Shown here piece after piece: positions 35,867 to 46,179 of a DNA stretch of 64,000 bases. Both the position numbers and the translations under genes were made by a program. Numbering within the stretch: position 1 is the stretch's first letter; every line of letters begins with the position of its first letter. The DNA is from Funiculus sociatus GB2-C1. GTDB taxonomy: Bacteria; Cyanobacteriota; Cyanobacteriia; Cyanobacteriales; FACHB-T130. The notes under the pieces were generated by a model. The model did not search any database and was not told the origin of the DNA. It was given only the letters and a program-made list of their open reading frames with translations. The DNA lies in contig NZ_JAMPKJ010000008.1 in assembly GCF_039962115.1 (NCBI RefSeq), positions 62,001 to 126,000 on the forward strand. The letters are read 5' to 3'.

Positions 35867-37867
35867 ATGTCTTTTGTAGAAATCGACCACGTAGACCGAA
35901 TTTACCCACTTGCCAATGGTGGCACTTATGTAGCACTTAGGAATGTCGATTTAAAAATTAAACAGGGTGAGTTTATATCTTTAATTGGACACTCTGGCTG
36001 TGGCAAATCCACCTTATTAAATATGGTGGCTGGTTTAGATAAACCAACCAGAGGAGGTGTGATTTTAGAGGGGAAACAAATCACTTCGCCGGGGCCAGAC
36101 CGGATGGTGGTCTTCCAAAATTATTCGTTGCTACCTTGGCTTTCTGTTCGGGAAAATATATCTCTAGCGGTAGATGAAGTATTTCAGAACAAGCCGAGAG
36201 GGGAGCGAAAAGGTATTGTAGAACATCACATTGATATGGTGGGGCTGCGGCAAGCGGCTGATAAACGACCGGGGCAGCTGTCGGGAGGGATGAAACAGCG
36301 GGTAGCGATCGCCCGCGCCCTCGCCCTGCGTCCAAAAGTGTTGTTGTTGGATGAACCTTTTGGGGCGCTGGATGCACTGACACGCGGCGGTTTGCAAGAA
36401 AAATTGATGCAAATTTGCGAGGAAAGCCACGTTACCTCAATTATGGTGACGCACGACGTGGATGAGGCGCTGTTGCTATCAGACCGAATTGTGATGCTGA
36501 CCAACGGCCCGGAAGCGCATATCGGGCAAATTCTGGATGTGTCGATCCCCCGCCCCCGCAGGCGCATGGACGTGGTGAATCATCCCAGCTACTACGTGTT
36601 GCGAAACGAGATGATTTACTTCCTCAACCAGCAGAAAAAAGCCAAGAAGCGCCAGATCCAGGCACCTATGGCAATTTCCCGCAATGGGTTGGAGAAAGTA
36701 AATCTGGAAATTGGCTTTATTCCTTTAACTGACTGCGCCCCCTTGGTGGTGGCGAAGGAAAAAGGATTTTTTGCCAAACATGGGTTAGAGGAAGTCACCT
36801 TAAACCGCGAACCCAGCTGGAAAGCGATCGCAGAAGGTGTGGGGACGGGACGGCTGGATGCTGCCCAAATGGTCGCCGGAATGCCGATGTCAATGACTTT
36901 GGGTGGTGGGGGAAAGCCGCCAGTACCAATTTGTACAGCATTGACCTTATCCCGCAACGGCAACGCAATTACTTTAAGTAAGGAATTATACAATCAAGGC
37001 GTTCGTACTCTGGCAGACTTAAAAGGAGCGATCGCCCAAAATCCTGACAAAATTTACAATTTCGCGGTAGTGCATCCAGCCTCAATGCACAATCTGATGT
37101 TGCGTTCTTGGCTGGCTTCCGCTGGGATAGATCCAGATCGAGATGTCAACCTCACAGTGATTCCGCCCCCGCAAATGGTAGCCAACCTGAAAGCTGGAAA
37201 TATTGATGGTTACTGCGTCGGCGAACCCTGGAACTCTCGCGCCGTTCAGGAAGGTTTAGGGTTTGTCATCACTACAGATATGCAGCTGTGGGCTGGACAT
37301 CCGGAGAAGGTACTCGGATGCAAGGAAGAATGGGCAAATAAATACCCCCAAACCCACGTAGCTTTAATTAAAGCGCTGCTGGAAGCTTGCGAATACTGCG
37401 ATGACCACCGCCATCGGGAAGAAGTTCTGAAATTACTTTGTAAGCCTGATTATGTAGGTGCTGCCGCCGAACATATTCGTCCCGGCTTTATTGACCCCTA
37501 CGATCGCGGGACAGGCGAAGAACCTCAGATGATGTTGCGTTACAACCAGTTCTTTGTTGACAAGGCAAACTTCCCAGAACGGGAGGAAGGACTATGGGTG
37601 ATGACTCAGCTGGCACGATGGGGGATTATTCCGTTCCCGAAAAACTGGTTAGACGTTACAGAACGGGTGCGGCGCGTGGACGTTTATGGGCAAGCGGCAC
37701 GGGAATTAGGGCTGACAGACATTGGACGCGATCGCGAACCCATCAAAATGTTTGACGGAACAATTTTCAACCCCGACGACCCCCTGCAATACCTCAACAG
37801 CGTCAAAATTAAGCGCCCAATCACCATCGAAGAAATCAACATCGACCAATTAGTCATTAGTAAATAG
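35867..37867 (+). CDS. nrtC: Nitrate ABC transporter ATP-binding protein with fused NrtA-like domain
   Basis: 666 residues. Residues ~1-250 are an ABC ATPase (Walker [10 protein letters not shown], signature L-S-G-G-M-K-Q-R, Walker B V-L-L-L-D-E-P, Asp loop G-A-L-D). After a linker, residues ~280-660 repeat the NrtA fold ([18 protein letters not shown]) without a signal peptide, facing the cytoplasm. In characterised NrtC this domain senses substrate and mediates ammonium inhibition of uptake. It heterodimerises with NrtD. Confidence 0.94.
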   Translation: MSFVEIDHVDRIYPLANGGTYVALRNVDLKIKQGEFISLIGHSGCGKSTLLNMVAGLDKPTRGGVILEGKQITSPGPDRMVVFQNYSLLPWLSVRENISLAVDEVFQNKPRGERKGIVEHHIDMVGLRQAADKRPGQLSGGMKQRVAIARALALRPKVLLLDEPFGALDALTRGGLQEKLMQICEESHVTSIMVTHDVDEALLLSDRIVMLTNGPEAHIGQILDVSIPRPRRRMDVVNHPSYYVLRNEMIYFLNQQKKAKKRQIQAPMAISRNGLEKVNLEIGFIPLTDCAPLVVAKEKGFFAKHGLEEVTLNREPSWKAIAEGVGTGRLDAAQMVAGMPMSMTLGGGGKPPVPICTALTLSRNGNAITLSKELYNQGVRTLADLKGAIAQNPDKIYNFAVVHPASMHNLMLRSWLASAGIDPDRDVNLTVIPPPQMVANLKAGNIDGYCVGEPWNSRAVQEGLGFVITTDMQLWAGHPEKVLGCKEEWANKYPQTHVALIKALLEACEYCDDHRHREEVLKLLCKPDYVGAAAEHIRPGFIDPYDRGTGEEPQMMLRYNQFFVDKANFPEREEGLWVMTQLARWGIIPFPKNWLDVTERVRRVDVYGQAARELGLTDIGRDREPIKMFDGTIFNPDDPLQYLNSVKIKRPITIEEINIDQLVISK

Positions 37868-37870
37868 CTA

Positions 37871-38779
37871 ATGGCTGATGGCAAAAACAATAGTAATCCT
37901 TCATCCCCCATCCTTCTCATGCAAACTGTAAACAACAGCAACACCTCATCAGTCAGTCCGCAGCCGTCAGCCTTTAGTCCGGTAATTAACCGCGACCCGT
38001 ATTTGGTAATTGAGAATGTCTCCAAAGTCTATCCTTCTGCCCAAGGGCCATGCACCGTTCTGGATGGGGTAAACCTCACCGTTTACGAAGGCGAATTTAT
38101 CTGCCTGATTGGTCACTCTGGTTGTGGCAAATCCACACTGTTAAACATGGTGTCAGGTTTCAACAAGCCGACTCATGGGGAAGTGCGCCTGCAAACTGCG
38201 ACAATTCGCGAACCAGGCCCAGATCGGATGATGGTGTTTCAAAACTATTGTCTCCTGCCCTGGATGACTGCCTTTGATAACGTATATTTGGCAGTAGATT
38301 CCGTCTTCCCAGACAAACCCCACAAAGAAAAAGTCGCCATCGTCAAAGAACATTTGGCGATGGTGGGACTCACCGAAGCCGCTGACAAAAAGCCAACGCA
38401 ACTATCTGGGGGGATGAAACAGCGGGTAGCGATCGCCCGCGCCCTTTCCATACGCCCCAAAGTTCTGATTTTAGATGAGCCTTTCGGCGCATTAGATGCC
38501 ATCACCAAAGAAGAATTACAAGAAGAACTCCTGACAATTTGGCGGGAACATCGGGTAACAGTCTTAATGATTACCCACGACATCGACGAAGCGCTGTTTC
38601 TAGCAGATCGGTTAGTAATGATGACCAACGGCCCAAAAGCTAAAATCGGCGAAATCTTGAATATTCCCTTCTCCCGTCCCCGCAACCGCGCCCAGATCAT
38701 GGAAAATCCCGAATACTACAACTTGCGTAACTACGCCTTAGACTTCCTGTATAACCGATTTGCTCATGACGATGAATAG
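37871..38779 (+). CDS. nrtD: Nitrate ABC transporter ATP-binding protein
   Basis: 302 residues. A single ABC ATPase domain (Walker [10 protein letters not shown], signature L-S-G-G-M-K-Q-R, Walker [13 protein letters not shown]) with an N-terminal extension of ~45 residues rich in Asn/Ser/Pro, which could begin at the in-frame ATG at 37919 instead. It pairs with NrtC to power NrtB. It follows nrtC by three bases, so translation is likely coupled. Confidence 0.94.
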   Translation: MADGKNNSNPSSPILLMQTVNNSNTSSVSPQPSAFSPVINRDPYLVIENVSKVYPSAQGPCTVLDGVNLTVYEGEFICLIGHSGCGKSTLLNMVSGFNKPTHGEVRLQTATIREPGPDRMMVFQNYCLLPWMTAFDNVYLAVDSVFPDKPHKEKVAIVKEHLAMVGLTEAADKKPTQLSGGMKQRVAIARALSIRPKVLILDEPFGALDAITKEELQEELLTIWREHRVTVLMITHDIDEALFLADRLVMMTNGPKAKIGEILNIPFSRPRNRAQIMENPEYYNLRNYALDFLYNRFAHDDE

Positions 38780-38790
38780 TCGGCTAATTG

Positions 38791-38820
38791 AAGGATTGCT
38801 AATAGCTAATAGCAATCCTT
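38791..38820 (+). promoter_or_regulatory. Stem-loop between nrtD and narB
   Basis: Perfect 11-bp stem AAGGATTGCTA/TAGCAATCCTT (38791-38801 with 38810-38820) with an 8-base loop, no T-run, upstream of a dispersed repeat copy at 38842-38878. Probably an RNA-processing or stability element. Confidence 0.55.
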
Positions 38821-38841
38821 GCAGGAGTTGTAAATTCTCTT

Positions 38842-38878
38842 ACTCTGCGCCCTCTGCGCCTCAGCAGTTCGTTTTTTT
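38842..38878. repeat. Dispersed repeat in the nrtD-narB gap
   Basis: A copy of the family at 7322-7352, 14650-14682 and (inverted) 41178-41215, here with the sequence CTCTGCGCCCTCTGCGCCTC. Confidence 0.6.
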
Positions 38879-38923
38879 CATCAAACTAGGACTGCTTAGC
38901 CATTAGCAATAAACTATAGACTA

Positions 38924-41137
38924 ATGACAACTGACACTACAAAAACCCTTTGCCCTTACTGCGGTGTTGGTTGCGGACTGGAGGTATCACCTCCAGCACA
39001 ACCAGGTAAAGCAGTAAATAGGGATAGTCAAGGAACTCCCATCTGGAAAGTGCAGGGCGATCGCACTCACCCTTCCAGTCAGGGTATGGTGTGTGTCAAG
39101 GGTGCAACCGTTGCCGAGTCTCTGTCCAAAGACCGACTTCTGTATCCAATGGTGCGCGATTCCCTAGACGAACCCTTCCGCCGCGCCTCCTGGGAAGAAG
39201 CTTTAGATCGTGTGGCGAGTCGGATTAAAACCGTTCTCTCGACTCAAGGGCCAGAAGCCGTCTGTATGTATGGCTCTGGACAACTGCAAACAGAAGATTA
39301 TTATGTTGCTCAGAAACTCCTGAAAGGGTGTCTGGGTACTAATAATTTTGACTCCAATTCTCGCCTCTGTATGTCCTCCGCCGTGGCGGGTTATTCTCAG
39401 AGCTTTGGAAGCGATGGCCCTCCCTGCTGCTACGAAGATTTAGATGTAACCGATTGTGCCTTTATCATCGGTAGCAACACGGCAGAATGTCACCCAATTA
39501 TTTTTAACCGCCTGCGGAAACACCACAAGAAAAATCCCAAGGTGAAAATGATTGTGGTCGATCCCAGAAAAACCACCACAGCGGAAGCAGCAGATTTACA
39601 CTTAGCGATAAAACCAGGGACTGATATCGATTTACTCAACGGTATCGCCCACCTGTTAATGCGTTGGGGCAGAATTGATACTTTTTTTATTGACGAATGC
39701 ACCTCCAATTTTCCGGCTTATGCTGAGGTGATTCAGCACTATCCGCCGGAAGTTGTCGCCAAACGCTGCGGCATATCCGTAAAAGAACTGGAAACAGCTG
39801 CTCGCTACTGGGCTGATTCTGAGCGGGTGCTGTCTATGTGGTCGATGGGCGTGAATCAGTCTTCGGAAGGGACTGCCAAGGTACGGACTATTATTAATCT
39901 ACATCTGATGACCGCTCAGATTGGTAAACCGGGGAGCGGCCCTTTTTCCCTGACAGGTCAGCCAAACGCGATGGGCGGACGAGAAACTGGGGGACTTTCC
40001 CACATCCTACCAGGCTATAGAGTGGTAAAAAATCCCCAACATCGCGCGGAATTAGAAGAATTTTGGCAACTTCCCGCCGGACAGATTTCGCCTGTTCCAG
40101 GTTTGGCGGCGTGGGACATCATCACGGGTCTAGAAACTGGTGATGTCGGAATGCTCTGGATTGTAGCAACTAACCCGGCTGTGAGTTTACCCGATTTGGA
40201 ACGTTCTAAGGCAGCGTTAATGCGATCGCCTTTTACGGTATACCAAGACGCATATTACCCCACCGAAACTGCCGAATTTGCTCACGTCTTGCTTCCGGCG
40301 GCGCAGTGGAGCGAAAAAACTGGGACAATGACTAACTCTGAGCGAGTTGTCACTTTATGTAAGGCGTTTCGTACTCCTCCCGGTGAAGCGAAAGCCGATT
40401 GGAAAATCTTTGTGGAAGTAGCACTGCGACTGGGCTTCGGCGACAAATTTCCTTACTCTACCTCAGCTGAAGTTTACGACGAATATGCTCAGGTAACACG
40501 CGATCGCGTCTGCGATATGAGTGGCATCAGTCACGCACGACTAGCAGCGCAAGGCCCGCTACAATGGCCCCTCCCAAAGGAAAAGGAATCTAGACTCCCG
40601 GCTGTGAAGCGATTGTATACAGATGGCCGCTTTCCTTCGCCTGATGGACGGGCGCGTTTTGGGGCATACCATTCACGCGGTTTGGCAGAACCACCAGATC
40701 CAGACTATCCCTATGTCCTAACTACAGGCAGACTTTACGGCCATTGGCACACCCAAACCCGCACGGGACGGATTGATAAAATCAAGCAGATGCACCCGAA
40801 TCCATTTATTGAGATTCATCCCCGCGATGCTGCCAATTTAGATGTTCAGGAGAATGATTTGGTGGAAGTGCGAACTCGTCGTGGCACATCTCGTTTTCCA
40901 GCTAAAGTAACAAAAGCAATTTCCCCCGGAACTGTCTTTGTCCCAATGCACTGGGGCGCACTTTGGGCAGACAAAGCAGAAGCTAATGCCCTAACTCATC
41001 ACATATCCTGTCCCGACTCGCTGCAACCAGAATTAAAGGCTTGTGCGGTGCAACTTGTACCTGTTGCTGCCGAAAAATCTGAGGGAGGTTATTTGCGTTG
41101 TGACACTAAATCTCCGGCTTTTTCTTCACGAGTTTAG
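38924..41137 (+). CDS. narB: Ferredoxin-nitrate reductase (first copy)
   Basis: 737 residues of the bis-molybdopterin-guanine-dinucleotide family. A [4Fe-4S] cluster is bound by Cys10, Cys13, Cys17 and Cys57, and Cys149 (S-R-L-C-M-S-S) is the likely molybdenum ligand. Other landmarks: [29 protein letters not shown]. It reduces nitrate to nitrite with electrons from ferredoxin and, as in the cyanobacterial type, lacks the NAD(P)H domains. The last gene of the nirA-nrtABCD-narB operon. Strongly similar to the second copy at 43193-45415. Confidence 0.95.
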   Translation: MTTDTTKTLCPYCGVGCGLEVSPPAQPGKAVNRDSQGTPIWKVQGDRTHPSSQGMVCVKGATVAESLSKDRLLYPMVRDSLDEPFRRASWEEALDRVASRIKTVLSTQGPEAVCMYGSGQLQTEDYYVAQKLLKGCLGTNNFDSNSRLCMSSAVAGYSQSFGSDGPPCCYEDLDVTDCAFIIGSNTAECHPIIFNRLRKHHKKNPKVKMIVVDPRKTTTAEAADLHLAIKPGTDIDLLNGIAHLLMRWGRIDTFFIDECTSNFPAYAEVIQHYPPEVVAKRCGISVKELETAARYWADSERVLSMWSMGVNQSSEGTAKVRTIINLHLMTAQIGKPGSGPFSLTGQPNAMGGRETGGLSHILPGYRVVKNPQHRAELEEFWQLPAGQISPVPGLAAWDIITGLETGDVGMLWIVATNPAVSLPDLERSKAALMRSPFTVYQDAYYPTETAEFAHVLLPAAQWSEKTGTMTNSERVVTLCKAFRTPPGEAKADWKIFVEVALRLGFGDKFPYSTSAEVYDEYAQVTRDRVCDMSGISHARLAAQGPLQWPLPKEKESRLPAVKRLYTDGRFPSPDGRARFGAYHSRGLAEPPDPDYPYVLTTGRLYGHWHTQTRTGRIDKIKQMHPNPFIEIHPRDAANLDVQENDLVEVRTRRGTSRFPAKVTKAISPGTVFVPMHWGALWADKAEANALTHHISCPDSLQPELKACAVQLVPVAAEKSEGGYLRCDTKSPAFSSRV

Positions 41138-41177
41138 CTTGCCAGAAATTTGTGAAAAATTAGTCCTTTTTGGTGGA

Positions 41178-41215
41178 ACGAACCGCCGAGGCGCTGAGGG
41201 CGCTGAGTCAGAGAA
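41178..41215. repeat. Dispersed repeat (inverted copy) downstream of narB
   Basis: Contains GAACCGCCGAGGCGCTGAGG, the complement of the family at 7322-7352, 14650-14682 and 38842-38878. Its presence opens a short spurious frame here. Confidence 0.65.
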
Positions 41216-41314
41216 GCACACATCCAAAGAGAGTTTTAGCAATCTTCCAAAAGAAAGAGTTAAAAAATTATAAATATTTCAAAAGGTGGGGTTCTGGGTA
41301 AATAGGCATCTTCT

Positions 41315-41356
41315 GTAACAAAGTCTACCGATTCCTGGCATAAGAGGGCATAAGGT
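41315..41356 (+). promoter_or_regulatory. NtcA-activated promoter of the second nirA-narB pair
   Basis: Perfect NtcA site GTA-N8-TAC (41315-41328, GTAACAAAGTCTAC) and a TA-N3-T -10 box TAAGGT at 41351-41356, at exactly the same spacing as the promoter at 31764. Predicted transcription start near 41363, leader about 86 bases. Confidence 0.85.
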
Positions 41357-41448
41357 TAGATAAAAATCTGGCTAGATTGTCCAATAAATAGCTGTTGAGG
41401 CGAGTCGTGCGCTCGCTACAGACATAATATGCAACGAGGCTAAAACTT

Positions 41449-43107
41449 ATGACGGAAGCAACCGAAGTACCAGGAAAGGTAGGTAAAGCTCAGGTGGAAG
41501 CGAACGGCTCCCCAGCAACCGTCGAATCATCTGAAAATTTGACAAATGCAGGCGAAGCAACACCAACCCAAAACAAATTTGAAAGGATTAAATCCGAAAA
41601 AGATGGTCTGGTATTAAAGCAAGAACTAGACTATTTAGCAGAGATTGGCTGGGAAGCGATGGAAGAAGCCGATAGAGACTATCGGTTGCGAGTTTTGGGT
41701 TTATTTTACCGCACGGTGACACCAGGCAAATTTATGCTGCGGATGCGGCTGGCGAATGGGATTTTAAGTGCTTACCAAATGCGGGTTTTGGCTGAAATTG
41801 TGCAGCATTACGGAGATGAGGGAAACGCCGATATCACCACACGGCAAAATATTCAACTGCGACAGATACGTCTTGAAGATGTACCAGACATCTACCGAAA
41901 ATTAGAACAAGCTGGATTAACATCGGTTCAGTCTGGCGTGGACAATGTTCGCAATATTACGGGTTCACCTTTAGCAGGAATCGATCCAGATGAATTGGTC
42001 GATACGCGGGGATTGTGTCGCATGGTGCAGGACATGATCACTAATATGGGCAAAGGGAATCCAGAGTTTACGAATTTGCCAAGAAAATTTAATATTGCGA
42101 TCGCAGGTTGTCGTGACAATTCAGTTCACGCCGAACTTAACGATATTGGTTTCATCCCAGCTTACAAAAACGACACCATCGGCTTTAATGTCATCGTCGG
42201 CGGGATGTTCTCGCCCAAACGTTACGAAGCTTCAGTTCCCATGAATGCTTGGGTTCCACCAGAAGACGTGGTGGCTTTGAGTCGAGCCATTTTAGAAGTT
42301 TATCGCGACCACGGACTTCGGGCAAATCGGCAAAAGTCGCGGCTGATGTATCTAATTGATAAATGGGGAATTGAGAAGTTTAGAGAAGAGGTAGAAAAAC
42401 GCTTTGGTGAAGTTGGCGGAACTATACCTTTACAATCGGCTGCTGAAAAAGATGAATTCCTATGGGAAAAGAAAGATTACATCGGAGTTTATAAACAGAA
42501 GCAACCTGGATTAAACTTTGTGGGTTTACATATTCCCGTCGGTCGGATGTATGCCCAAGATATGTTTGACTTAGCCAGAATTGCCGAAGTGTATGGCAGT
42601 GGTGAAATTCGCTTTACAGTCGAGCAAAATTTGATTATTCCCAATATTCCCGATACTCGTATGGAAGCGTTTTTAAAAGAACCACTTTTAGAACGTTTTT
42701 CATTCGATCCAGAAAACTTGATGCGCGGGTTAGTTTCCTGCACAGGAAGTCAATTCTGCGGCTTTGCACTAATAGAAACTAAGAACCGCGCTTTGGCTTT
42801 TGTTAAAGCATTGGAAGCAGAATTAACTTTACCTCAACCAATACGAATTCACTGGACGGGATGCCCCAATTCCTGCGGTCAACCGCAAGTGGCAGATATT
42901 GGGTTGATGGGAACAAAGGGACGCAAAAATGGCAAAGTCGTCGAAGCCGTGGATATCTGGATGGGCGGAAAAGTCGGCTATGAAGCTGAACTTGGTAGCC
43001 GGGTGATGAAATCGATTCCCTGCGACGATCTTAAGCCAGTGCTGCGAGATTTACTGGTTGAACACTTTGGGGCAAAACCTAAGCAGTCATTAGTTCTTAG
43101 TCATTAG
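41449..43107 (+). CDS. nirA: Ferredoxin-nitrite reductase (second copy, long N-terminus)
   Basis: 552 residues. Same fold and cofactors as the first copy: [4Fe-4S]/siroheme ligands Cys431, Cys437 (C-T-G-S-Q-F-C), Cys472 and Cys476 (C-P-N-S-C). It differs by an extra N-terminal ~40 residues rich in Glu, Ala, Thr and Pro before the conserved F-E-R-I-K-S-E-K-D-G-L-V, and by an insert near residue 320 (E-V-G-G-T-I-P-L-Q). The extension is low-complexity and not a transit signal I recognise. It has its own NtcA promoter and is followed by narB. Confidence 0.94.
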   Translation: MTEATEVPGKVGKAQVEANGSPATVESSENLTNAGEATPTQNKFERIKSEKDGLVLKQELDYLAEIGWEAMEEADRDYRLRVLGLFYRTVTPGKFMLRMRLANGILSAYQMRVLAEIVQHYGDEGNADITTRQNIQLRQIRLEDVPDIYRKLEQAGLTSVQSGVDNVRNITGSPLAGIDPDELVDTRGLCRMVQDMITNMGKGNPEFTNLPRKFNIAIAGCRDNSVHAELNDIGFIPAYKNDTIGFNVIVGGMFSPKRYEASVPMNAWVPPEDVVALSRAILEVYRDHGLRANRQKSRLMYLIDKWGIEKFREEVEKRFGEVGGTIPLQSAAEKDEFLWEKKDYIGVYKQKQPGLNFVGLHIPVGRMYAQDMFDLARIAEVYGSGEIRFTVEQNLIIPNIPDTRMEAFLKEPLLERFSFDPENLMRGLVSCTGSQFCGFALIETKNRALAFVKALEAELTLPQPIRIHWTGCPNSCGQPQVADIGLMGTKGRKNGKVVEAVDIWMGGKVGYEAELGSRVMKSIPCDDLKPVLRDLLVEHFGAKPKQSLVLSH

Positions 43108-43111
43108 TTTG

Positions 43112-43159
43112 TTGCTAATGGGTAATAGGTAATTCTTAACTGCCATTAGCCATTAGCAA
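43112..43159 (+). promoter_or_regulatory. Stem-loop between the second nirA and narB
   Basis: TTGCTAATGG (43112-43121) pairs with CCATTAGCAA (43150-43159) across 28 bases of further repeats of the TTAGCAA type. No T-run. Same kind of element as at the nrtA-nrtB and nrtD-narB junctions. Confidence 0.5.
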
Positions 43160-43192
43160 ATGACTAATTACCAATAACAAATAACTAATAAT

Positions 43193-45415
43193 ATGAGTGA
43201 TTTAATCAAAACGCTCTGCCCTTACTGTGGTGTTGGGTGTGGTTTAGAAGTTTCGCCGCCAGCCCAAGCTAATCGGGAAACGAATCGAGATAGTAAAGGC
43301 AATCCTGTCTGGAAAGTTCGGGGCGATCGCGCTCATCCTTCGAGTCAGGGTATGGTATGTGTCAAAGGAGCCACAGTTACAGAGTCCATCAGTAAAGACC
43401 GACTGATGTATCCAATGATGCGCGATTCCCTGGATGAACCTTTCCGTCGCGCCTCTTGGGACGAAGCCTTAGATGCGATCGCAAGCCGCATTAAAACTGT
43501 GCGTGACACCTCTGGTGCAGATGCAATCTGCCTCTATGGTTCCGGTCAATTCCTCACGGAAGATTATTATCTTGCCCAAAAACTTTTTAAAGGTATTTTG
43601 GGTACTAATAACTTTGATACCAACTCGCGTCTGTGTATGTCTTCCGCCACAGCCGGGTATTATTACAGCTTAGGTTCAGACGGCCCCCCCTGTTGCTACG
43701 AAGACCTGGAATTAACAGATTGTGCCTTTATCATCGGTTCCAATGCGGCAGAATGTCACCCGATTATCTTTAACCGACTGCGGAAACACCACAAACAAAA
43801 CAATAATGTCAAAATGATTGTGGTCGATCCGCGCCGCACTACCACAGCTGAGGCCGCAGATTTGCATCTGGCAATTCGACCAGGTACAGACATCGATCTA
43901 CTCAATGGTATTGCTTATCTGCTGCTGCGCTGGAACCGCCTCAACATCGAATTTATAGACGAATGCACCACAGGTTTTCCATCCTACACTGAGGTAATTC
44001 AGCAGTATCCGCCGGAAGTTGTCTCTGAACGATGCGGTATTTCCATCCATGACTTGATAACAGCCGCAAAAGCTTGGGCTGAATCGAAGCGTGTGCTGTC
44101 TATGTGGACAATGGGTTTAAACCAGTCTTCAGAAGGTACCGCCAAAGTGTGCAGTCTGATCAATTTGCACCTCATGACTGGTCAAATTGGCTTTCCCGGA
44201 AGCGGCCCTTTTTCGCTGACAGGTCAGCCGAACGCGATGGGAGGAAGGGAAGTTGGCGGTTTGGCTCATCTTTTGCCAGGGTATCGTTTGGTGAAGAATG
44301 AGCAGCACAGAACTGAAGTTGAGCAGTTTTGGGGATTACAACCTGGGCAAATTTCGCCAGTTCCCGGCCGCAGCGCTTGGGAAATTATTACTGGACTAGA
44401 GGCGGGAGAAGTAGAATTTTTGTGGATTGCGGCGACTAACCCAGCGGTGAGTATGCCGGATTTGGAACGGACAAAAGCCGCCCTTAAGACTTCGCCTTTT
44501 ACTGTCTATCAAGACGCTTACTATCCCACAGAAACTGCCGAATTTGCTCACGTTTTGTTACCAGCAGCGCAGTGGGGCGAAAAAACTGGAACGATGACCA
44601 ATTCTGAGCGAGTAGTAACGCTTTGTCCAGCTTTCCGTCCGCCAGTAGGACAGGCGAGAGCAGATTGGGAAATCTTTGCAGAAGTCGGTCGTCGCTTGGG
44701 ATTTGCTGAACACTTTGCTTTTACTTCTTCAGCAGAAGTTTATGCGGAATTTGTGCAGTTGACACGCGATCGCGTCTGCGAACAAACTGGCATCAGTCAT
44801 GCACGACTAGCAGCACAAGGCCCTATACAATGGCCCGAACCGGACAAAAAAGAACCCAAATCTTTACCAAGCACGGTAAAAAGGCTGTATACAAATTTCC
44901 GTTTTTCCACGCCTGATGGAAGGGCGCGTTTTGTTGCCCATCATTCGCGGGGTTTAGCAGAACCACCAGATCCAGACTATCCCTTTGTCCTCACGACTGG
45001 CAGACTTTACGGACATTGGCACACTCAAACCCGCACTGGACGCATTGAGAAAATTTCCCAGATGCACCCGAATCCGTTTATTGAGATTCATCCGCGCGAT
45101 GCTACAAAGCTGGGTATTCAGGAGAACGATTTGCTGGAAGTCCGAAGTCGTCGCGGTACATCCCGATTTCCAGCCAAAGTCACAAAGACAATTTCCCCCG
45201 GAACTGTCTTTGTCCCCATACACTGGGGCTATCTTTGGGCAGACAAGGCAGAAGCCAACGCCCTTACCCATCCAGTCTCTTGTCCTCAATCCCTGCAACC
45301 AGAGTTAAAAGCCTGTGCGGTGCAACTTGTACCCGTTGCTACCCAGATGGATTCATCTGAATATCTGCCGTCAAACGCTTACTCTGAGACTTTTTCTCCA
45401 CCAATTTCGGTTTGA
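43193..45415 (+). CDS. narB: Ferredoxin-nitrate reductase (second copy)
   Basis: 740 residues, the same architecture as the first copy: [4Fe-4S] ligands Cys9, Cys12, Cys16 and Cys56, molybdenum-ligand Cys148 in S-R-L-C-M-S-S, and the [11 protein letters not shown] motif. Most residues are shared by eye with the first narB, but surface-type positions differ throughout, so this is not a very recent copy. It follows the second nirA with an 85-base gap and has no Shine-Dalgarno sequence, which suggests translation depends on the shared transcript. Confidence 0.95.
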   Translation: MSDLIKTLCPYCGVGCGLEVSPPAQANRETNRDSKGNPVWKVRGDRAHPSSQGMVCVKGATVTESISKDRLMYPMMRDSLDEPFRRASWDEALDAIASRIKTVRDTSGADAICLYGSGQFLTEDYYLAQKLFKGILGTNNFDTNSRLCMSSATAGYYYSLGSDGPPCCYEDLELTDCAFIIGSNAAECHPIIFNRLRKHHKQNNNVKMIVVDPRRTTTAEAADLHLAIRPGTDIDLLNGIAYLLLRWNRLNIEFIDECTTGFPSYTEVIQQYPPEVVSERCGISIHDLITAAKAWAESKRVLSMWTMGLNQSSEGTAKVCSLINLHLMTGQIGFPGSGPFSLTGQPNAMGGREVGGLAHLLPGYRLVKNEQHRTEVEQFWGLQPGQISPVPGRSAWEIITGLEAGEVEFLWIAATNPAVSMPDLERTKAALKTSPFTVYQDAYYPTETAEFAHVLLPAAQWGEKTGTMTNSERVVTLCPAFRPPVGQARADWEIFAEVGRRLGFAEHFAFTSSAEVYAEFVQLTRDRVCEQTGISHARLAAQGPIQWPEPDKKEPKSLPSTVKRLYTNFRFSTPDGRARFVAHHSRGLAEPPDPDYPFVLTTGRLYGHWHTQTRTGRIEKISQMHPNPFIEIHPRDATKLGIQENDLLEVRSRRGTSRFPAKVTKTISPGTVFVPIHWGYLWADKAEANALTHPVSCPQSLQPELKACAVQLVPVATQMDSSEYLPSNAYSETFSPPISV

Positions 45416-45615
45416 GGAATCTTTTACCTCCGCAACCCCTCCGCAATGGAGGGAAGGATGGCATCAAAATAAAAACGCTAGGGCAGGTGGAAGATATGAG
45501 TTAACAAAAACATCAAAATAGTGGCAACTTTTCTATTATCTCAAGATTAATTGTAAGTTAAGCTCTGGGAACGGATGCTGTTGGTATCCTATAACCCTAA
45601 TTAGTTCCTGGGGAG

Positions 45616-45679
45616 TGGTTGGGTGAGAAGGAAACCTAAGGAATTCATGAGTGCTGTTAGGTTTCACGTTGTTCAACCA
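45616..45679. other. Structured intergenic segment downstream of narB (possible RNA)
   Basis: An outer pairing TGGTTG/CAACCA (45616-45621 with 45674-45679) encloses a perfect 9-bp stem GAAACCTAA/TTAGGTTTC (45631-45639 with 45657-45665). The 764-base gap 45416-46179 has no convincing gene besides this fold and the nrtP promoter. A small RNA is possible but unproven. Confidence 0.3.
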
Positions 45680-45937
45680 TTCTCTAGGTAGGGTTGGGAT
45701 TTTTAGCTTTCAGTGAACTGTATTGGATTATAAATTAGGCGATTTTTAGGGACGCGATCGCTTCGGACGCGCCAACGTGTGGTAACACAAATTGGGCTTT
45801 TTGGGTTGTATAGCACAACGCATTAGGCACTTTTTGCATCCAATGGTTGCGTAAATTGCAATACTGGATTAACTAATAATTATAAAAATAGATTCAATTA
45901 TCAAAATAAAAGAGATTTAAAAATAAATTGAACTTTG

Positions 45938-45979
45938 GTAACAGAGTATACGAAAATCCTAGACAAACCTAATTAATCT
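45938..45979 (+). promoter_or_regulatory. NtcA-activated promoter of nrtP
   Basis: Perfect NtcA site GTA-N8-TAC (45938-45951, GTAACAGAGTATAC) and a -10 box TAATCT (45974-45979) at the same spacing as the other two nitrate promoters. Predicted start near 45986, giving an unusually long leader of about 194 bases. Confidence 0.85.
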
Positions 45980-46179
45980 AACAGGAAAGCCCTCTCCCGA
46001 ACAAAATGAAATTAATTACCTGCATTTCAGCTCAAATCCCTAAAGAAAAATTTGATATTGAACAATTAAAGAAAGCCTAAGCATTCAAAATTAGTTTTCG
46101 GGTAAACAAAAACTTTGTTTTGACTAAGTTGTGTGAGAGGAAGATTGTTGTACTTTTTTTTAAAAAAGGAGATTTTTAA

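Noticed and set aside
33447-38779. Reading the NrtABCD-like genes as a bicarbonate (CmpABCD) transporter.
   Set aside because: They are enclosed by nirA and narB behind an NtcA promoter, so the nitrate assignment is far more likely.
41043-41273. Short plus-strand frame overlapping the end of the first narB.
   Set aside because: It runs through narB in another frame and then a dispersed repeat.
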